Position numbers and translations under genes: made by a program
Notes under the pieces: model-generated
What the model saw: only the letters and a program-made list of their open reading frames with translations
Told to the model about the DNA's origin: nothing
The model's database searches: none
Origin: Antedon bifida
Lineage: Eukaryota; Echinodermata; Crinoidea; Comatulida; Antedonidae
NCBI GenBank assembly: GCA_963402885.1
Contig: OY727102.1
Location: forward strand, 17,608,001-17,672,000
Direction: 5' to 3'
DNA: 64,000 bases
In this document: in pieces, positions 59,901 to 64,000 of the stretch
Numbering within the stretch: the stretch's first letter is position 1
How the letters are laid out: the number at the start of each line of letters is the position of its first letter

Positions 59901-60539
59901 TTTATACTTGAAAAATCACCAACAAAACGAATGCAACCAGGCTAGAACAATAGGATGGGTTATTGAAATGTAAATTATAGAAATGAACGATCATTTGTCG
60001 CAGAATTTTCTGTCGTTCGATTATTAGATATTACATCATTTCGTATGTATATTTTATATGCAAATAGAAATAAATGGAAATAATTTTCCACTGATGAATG
60101 AATGAACAAACAAGATTGGCTCTGGCTAATTCTGTAATACTAGTTAGTATGTAGTATGTATAATAAAGTGTAAACAACATTCTTTTAATATACATAATCT
60201 ATAGAATGATCGCTTAGAAGATAATGTGAGGGCGCTCTTGAAAAGTACCAGACAACTGTACTTTGCAGGCGCGCAACATTTATCCATTTATAGTGTGTGA
60301 CGCGTTACATAAAAGGCTGTTATAGTCACTTGGACACCATTGTAATCCGCCAGAAAGTTCCTTTTAAAGTCATCAACGCCACAGGCTAACAATAACATCC
60401 GTAATCATAATTTTGCATCTTAAAAATATTTATTTCTTATAACTTAAGTGAATAGGTCATAGTCCTTATGAATTAATACAAGCACGTATATATTAAGCAT
60501 GTGTATCTATATATCTATCTTATATAAGTCATTATATGA

Positions 60540-61090
60540 CATCATATACTTAATTTCATTCTGGAATGTCTTGTCACCATTGTATTATTATACCACTTAT
60601 ATACATATTTAAGCAAATGTATTAATATACCTTCTCTAACTAATATTCTTTGATAGCATCATTTTACTATTAATATACAATATTATACTTAATGTCATTT
60701 TAGAATATCCGTGTAACCATTATTATCAGACAACTTCAATAGTAATCCTATGTATGTTATGTATTGACATACCTATCTAACTAATATTAGTTCTTTGGTA
60801 TTTGAGTAGGCCTAGTACTTCGTACTAATATACATCATTAATGTAGAATACAATATCTTTGTCACGATTGTATTAAAATACCACTTCAATAATCGTATTT
60901 GAAATAATTTATGCAAATTCATTAGCATAATTAATAGTAATATTATTTTGCATCATATTTATAATTTCTTTGAATGTCCATTATTACCATTCCACTTCTA
61001 AAATCTTTAAAATATTTAAAAAAATATTATTAACATACCTATCTAACCAATATAATATTTAATGTAGCATTATTTAGTGTTTGTTTGACA
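60540..61090. repeat. Degenerate tandem repeat, period about 140 bases, at least four units
   Basis: Landmarks (C/T)AT-x-x-x-GAAT(G/A)TC, ACCATTGTATTATTATACCA and ACATACCTATCTAACTAATA recur at about 60558, 60697, 60845 and 60970 with substitutions and small indels. Confidence 0.65.
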
Positions 61091-61917
61091 AAAGAATACA
61101 ATTAAATCAAATAACGTTTGAATTATTAATTACATACTATCATTTGAATTTGCATAAATGTAATTTACATAATTTACAATAATAATAATATTAATTATTT
61201 ACGTTTATTACACACCTGCTGAGGAAATCCTTGATATTTGAACCGTTCATTATTTTGCACTATTGAACGATGAACGGTACTATTGACCATTCAGCTTCAA
61301 TTTTCTGCAACGCGAGGTTTGTGAAAAATCACTTTTTACCCCGCGTCCAAAATTGCAACGCTACTTTTGAAAGGCCTTGGTTCCCAGACCAGATGGATAT
61401 TGAATACAGTTGGTGTGTTATAATAAAAACATAATGTTTTATTTTCTTTGATTGAGAGAATATTTTATTCGGCAATTTAAACCCATGAAATATTCTCACC
61501 ATTCAACATTCATTATTTTTATGCTAAAAAAACAGAAAACTGTTTTACATTGTTTCCTTTTTTGGAAACTGTTTTGATACAAAACAACTTTTACAATATC
61601 TAGAACAGGTTTATATACTGTTGTTGGTGGCGCTGTTGTTTTAATTTTTGAAGATGCTTCATTATAAAATAAGAACAATTTATTACTTATGCACATTGTT
61701 AAAACCACATTTAACAAAAGTTAAAGTACAGTAAATAAACCATGAACTAGAGTCTTGTTATACGTACGTTACTAACAGATTTTCAAAATCTCAGTTTTTT
61801 TTTTATATTTCAAATTGAAATAATCCTTATAATAATAATCATAATAATTAATAAATAAATATATATGTATATATAATTTTTAACATAAAGATTGAGAAAT
61901 AGCAATAATGTTGAAAT

Positions 61918-61942
61918 AATCTTTATAATAATATAATAATTG

Positions 61943-61976
<34 letters not shown>
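61918..61976. repeat. (AT)n microsatellite and short flanking duplication
   Basis: An AT dinucleotide run. The surrounding block TTGAAATAATC(C/T)TTATAATA and ATTTGAGAAATAGC(A/G)ATA occurs twice (about 61814-61908 and 61911-62010). Confidence 0.8.
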
Positions 61977-61980
<4 letters not shown>

Positions 61981-62760
61981 AACGTAAAATTTGAGAAATA
62001 GCGATACTGTTGGGATATAATACAATGACAGATAAGACTTAAGGAACAAGCAAAGTAAGAAACGATAAAATTAAAGGAGTAACATTAATAAACCCCGTAA
62101 TCAAATAAGCACCATTGCGTTATTATTGGTTATCGGCCTGGTTAGTTTAGGAAACACTCAATTTATCATAATCATAATGTAACATTATGTTATATTATCC
62201 CAATGCTTTTCATAAAAAATGTAAAAATGTTATGAAATGTATAATACCATTCCAATGAATTAATATCACATTTGTAATTTTAGTAGGAAAAATAATCCTT
62301 AAAATTTTTTTTTTAAAGTTAAAATTGAATGTAGTATATATTTTCAAGGTGATATGTATATAATATAGATTATAATATAGATTATAATAAATATAATTTA
62401 TAAATAATAATTAATTTTGAACGGTTTCATCAATATTGCATAACATTAGATTGGTCAGCTGCTGGCATAAACACATCTGGCCAATTAACTACCTAAAGCC
62501 ATACTAAATTATCATCGAGTTGGTCAAAAATTAAAAAGTGACAATTATAAGCGAAAGGGTTAAACCCAAACATATGAATTTAAGATATTCACGGTTGAAA
62601 GCCCATTGCATCTTAAATGTAAAAACTATAATAAATTTCATATAGTAAAATAACGTTGGTGGTGTCTGAAGCTGCTAAAACTTAAACTAACTTAAAATGG
62701 AATTACTTTATTTAAACATAAAATAAATTAATATACTTATTATGATTCGACATTATTTGA

Positions 62761-63709
62761 TCAACAATGTGAGTTTTTGCATCTTTTCCATGTCTTGCCG
62801 TTGTTTGCGACACACTGGCAGCCGACTGATACGTTTTCTTTGCGCATTTCAAACCATGAAAGGCTTTCGTCAATCCTGTCAGCATAAAATAACATACGCA
62901 CCTCATGATAGATTTCTTGACACCTTCCTGGACATCCATGTATCACACATTGGTCGCATTCACAAACCACGTTGTCAACTAACATCGGAATACGTTGTTC
63001 GTTTTTTAAACTGACTATCGTTGACTTGCAGTTCCGTTTTTCTTGTTCGAATCCTTCTTTGGTTTGTTTGAAGATTTGAACGTCAGCTGAAAATACACAA
63101 AACCGATATATATATATATATATTATAGTTTTTTGATCATTATATTTTTATTGTGTGTTTTTTCTCTCTGCGTCAGTGAATAACGTTATCAAAACTAAGA
63201 TGGCCTATTCAAGGTTTGATTTTATTCATCTTATCGTTCCTGTTAGGTAAATCAACGACGTAGCAGAGCGAGTTGGCCAATCACAAGCGGCAGTTCGAAT
63301 AATCCATCGCCTGTGATTGGTCAAACTACTTGCGTTGTGCTTACGTCCTTGCTTTTAGTTCTAATATAGGAATTAAACTTCATATGTTAAACGTTAGAAA
63401 TACTTACAACATTTTCTATATTTAGACGTGGTATTTGTAGTACGTTGTGTGTCACTATTGTTCGGTGGTTGGTAACTAATAACATAATCATTTAGGTGTC
63501 TCGTTGAATTGGCTAAGATAACAGTACTCATTGTAAATATAATCATTAAAATAGTGGCAGTCTGAAATTTAAAGAAAAATGTAATTTTTAATGTTTTCTA
63601 GGCCTACATATTTTGCTTTATTAAGTTTTATTAACAGCACCAAACTACCCAACTACGTCACTGCCACGTTCACAATTTGGTAGGCATAATTACTATAATA
63701 TACAAACAT
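62761..63709 (-). CDS. IL17: Interleukin-17-like cytokine G
   Basis: Two exons are clear on the minus strand: 63561-63408 and 63086-62761, joined in phase 1 (T|CT), together 159 residues. A strong acceptor (AATTTCAG) before 63561 implies another upstream exon; I propose 63709-63704 (Met-Phe, donor GTATAT), giving MFTATILMIIFTMSTVILA as signal peptide. If that is wrong, the start is the Met at 63546. The core reads CKSTIVSLKNEQRIPMLV, VVCECDQC, GCPGRC and VGCQCVAN with an intact C-x-C, plus a C-terminal tail with two further Cys (RCKNSHC). The CP(W/F/Y) motif is reduced to CKS. The intron is at the same phase and begins exon 2 with CTGA, as in D and E. It holds a family 2 MITE. A kB site and a TGACGTCA lie upstream. 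Confidence 0.82.
63246..63382. mobile_element. MITE family 2, in the gene G intron, ends decayed
   Basis: GAGTTGGCCAATCACAAGCG and CTGTGATTGGTCAAACTACT arms with AATAATCCATCGC between them. The outer terminal repeats are poor. Confidence 0.7.
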
Positions 63710-63839
63710 GTCTTCTTTCGTATTTGTGAACGTTTTTAAATGTATTAAAAAGATAACGCACACGTGGTCCTTTGAATCTTTTGTACTAATTACATTGATT
63801 GGACATGCACTTGTGTTCGCTGTCAGAAAGTACAAACTA

Positions 63840-63881
63840 GGGAATTCCCCTTTTACTTTACGCGACAATTGACTGACGTCA
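63840..63881 (-). promoter_or_regulatory. kB site and CRE upstream of gene G
   Basis: GGGAATTCCC at 63840-63849 and TGACGTCA at 63874-63881, both exact consensus palindromes, about 130-170 bases above the proposed gene G start. This places them in the likely promoter. The transcription start itself is not defined. Confidence 0.5.
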
Positions 63882-64000
63882 CAATAACTTTACTACAGTG
63901 ACTTTCTGAAGTCCAATTAACGTATATTGTCAATATTTTGCAACCATTTTTGTGACATTATTATAAATTACAATGGCTGCACTAAAATGTATTCTGTAGA

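Larger units (their letters stand above)
47969..62760. other. Gene-poor 14.8-kb interval between IL-17 genes F and G
   Basis: No gene is supported here. It holds a LINE 3' end, the TCA array, three family 1 MITEs, two family 2 MITEs, a direct 190-base duplication, a 140-base tandem repeat, (AT)n runs and an isolated kB/CRE site. The stretch 58.0-60.4 kb is otherwise unique, non-coding AT-rich sequence. Confidence 0.6.

Overview
The window is animal nuclear DNA: AT-rich, with GT-AG introns, tRNA-derived SINE relics, decayed LINE tails, many short foldback transposons and large microsatellites. Gene content fits a marine invertebrate deuterostome. An echinoderm is my best guess, but the lineage is inferred and not proven. 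The palindrome TAGGCCTA recurs about 40 times.

Left block (1-11.1 kb): the last three coding exons of TRNAU1AP/SECp43 (+ strand) face a complete nine-exon PARPBP/PARI gene (- strand, 11126-3631) tail to tail. PARPBP keeps the N-terminal and UvrD-like core similarity to human PARI and a C-terminal PIP box, QKTLSTFF.

Right block (15.7-63.7 kb): seven interleukin-17-like cytokine genes. Three are on the + strand (A 15707-16737, B 20256-21245, C 28331-28816) and four on the - strand (D 36550-37505, E 40210-41098, F 47345-47968, G 62761-63709). All encode a short secreted protein ending in the IL-17 cystine-knot pattern (CP(W/F/Y)...RIP...C..C...C-x-C). C to G are conventional. A and B appear to have lost both partners of one knot disulfide, and B also has a 29-residue histidine-rich insert. 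D and E are a recent tandem pair. A and B, and probably C, have an intron at the signal peptide; D, E and G share a phase-1 intron before the knot; F has neither inside its coding sequence. Perfect palindromic NF-kB-type sites, two of them next to a TGACGTCA element, lie within the cluster.

The remaining sequence is mostly repeats. These include about 17 copies of one TA-flanked foldback MITE, 13 copies or partial copies of a second (four in tandem at 45.8-46.4 kb), a third MITE in a PARPBP intron, a fourth family with copies near genes A and D, LINE 3' ends, and tandem arrays at 8.2, 9.1, 31.9, 32.5, 42.0, 43.6, 51.0, 54.4 and 60.5 kb. The stretch from 48 to 62.7 kb contains no gene that I can support.
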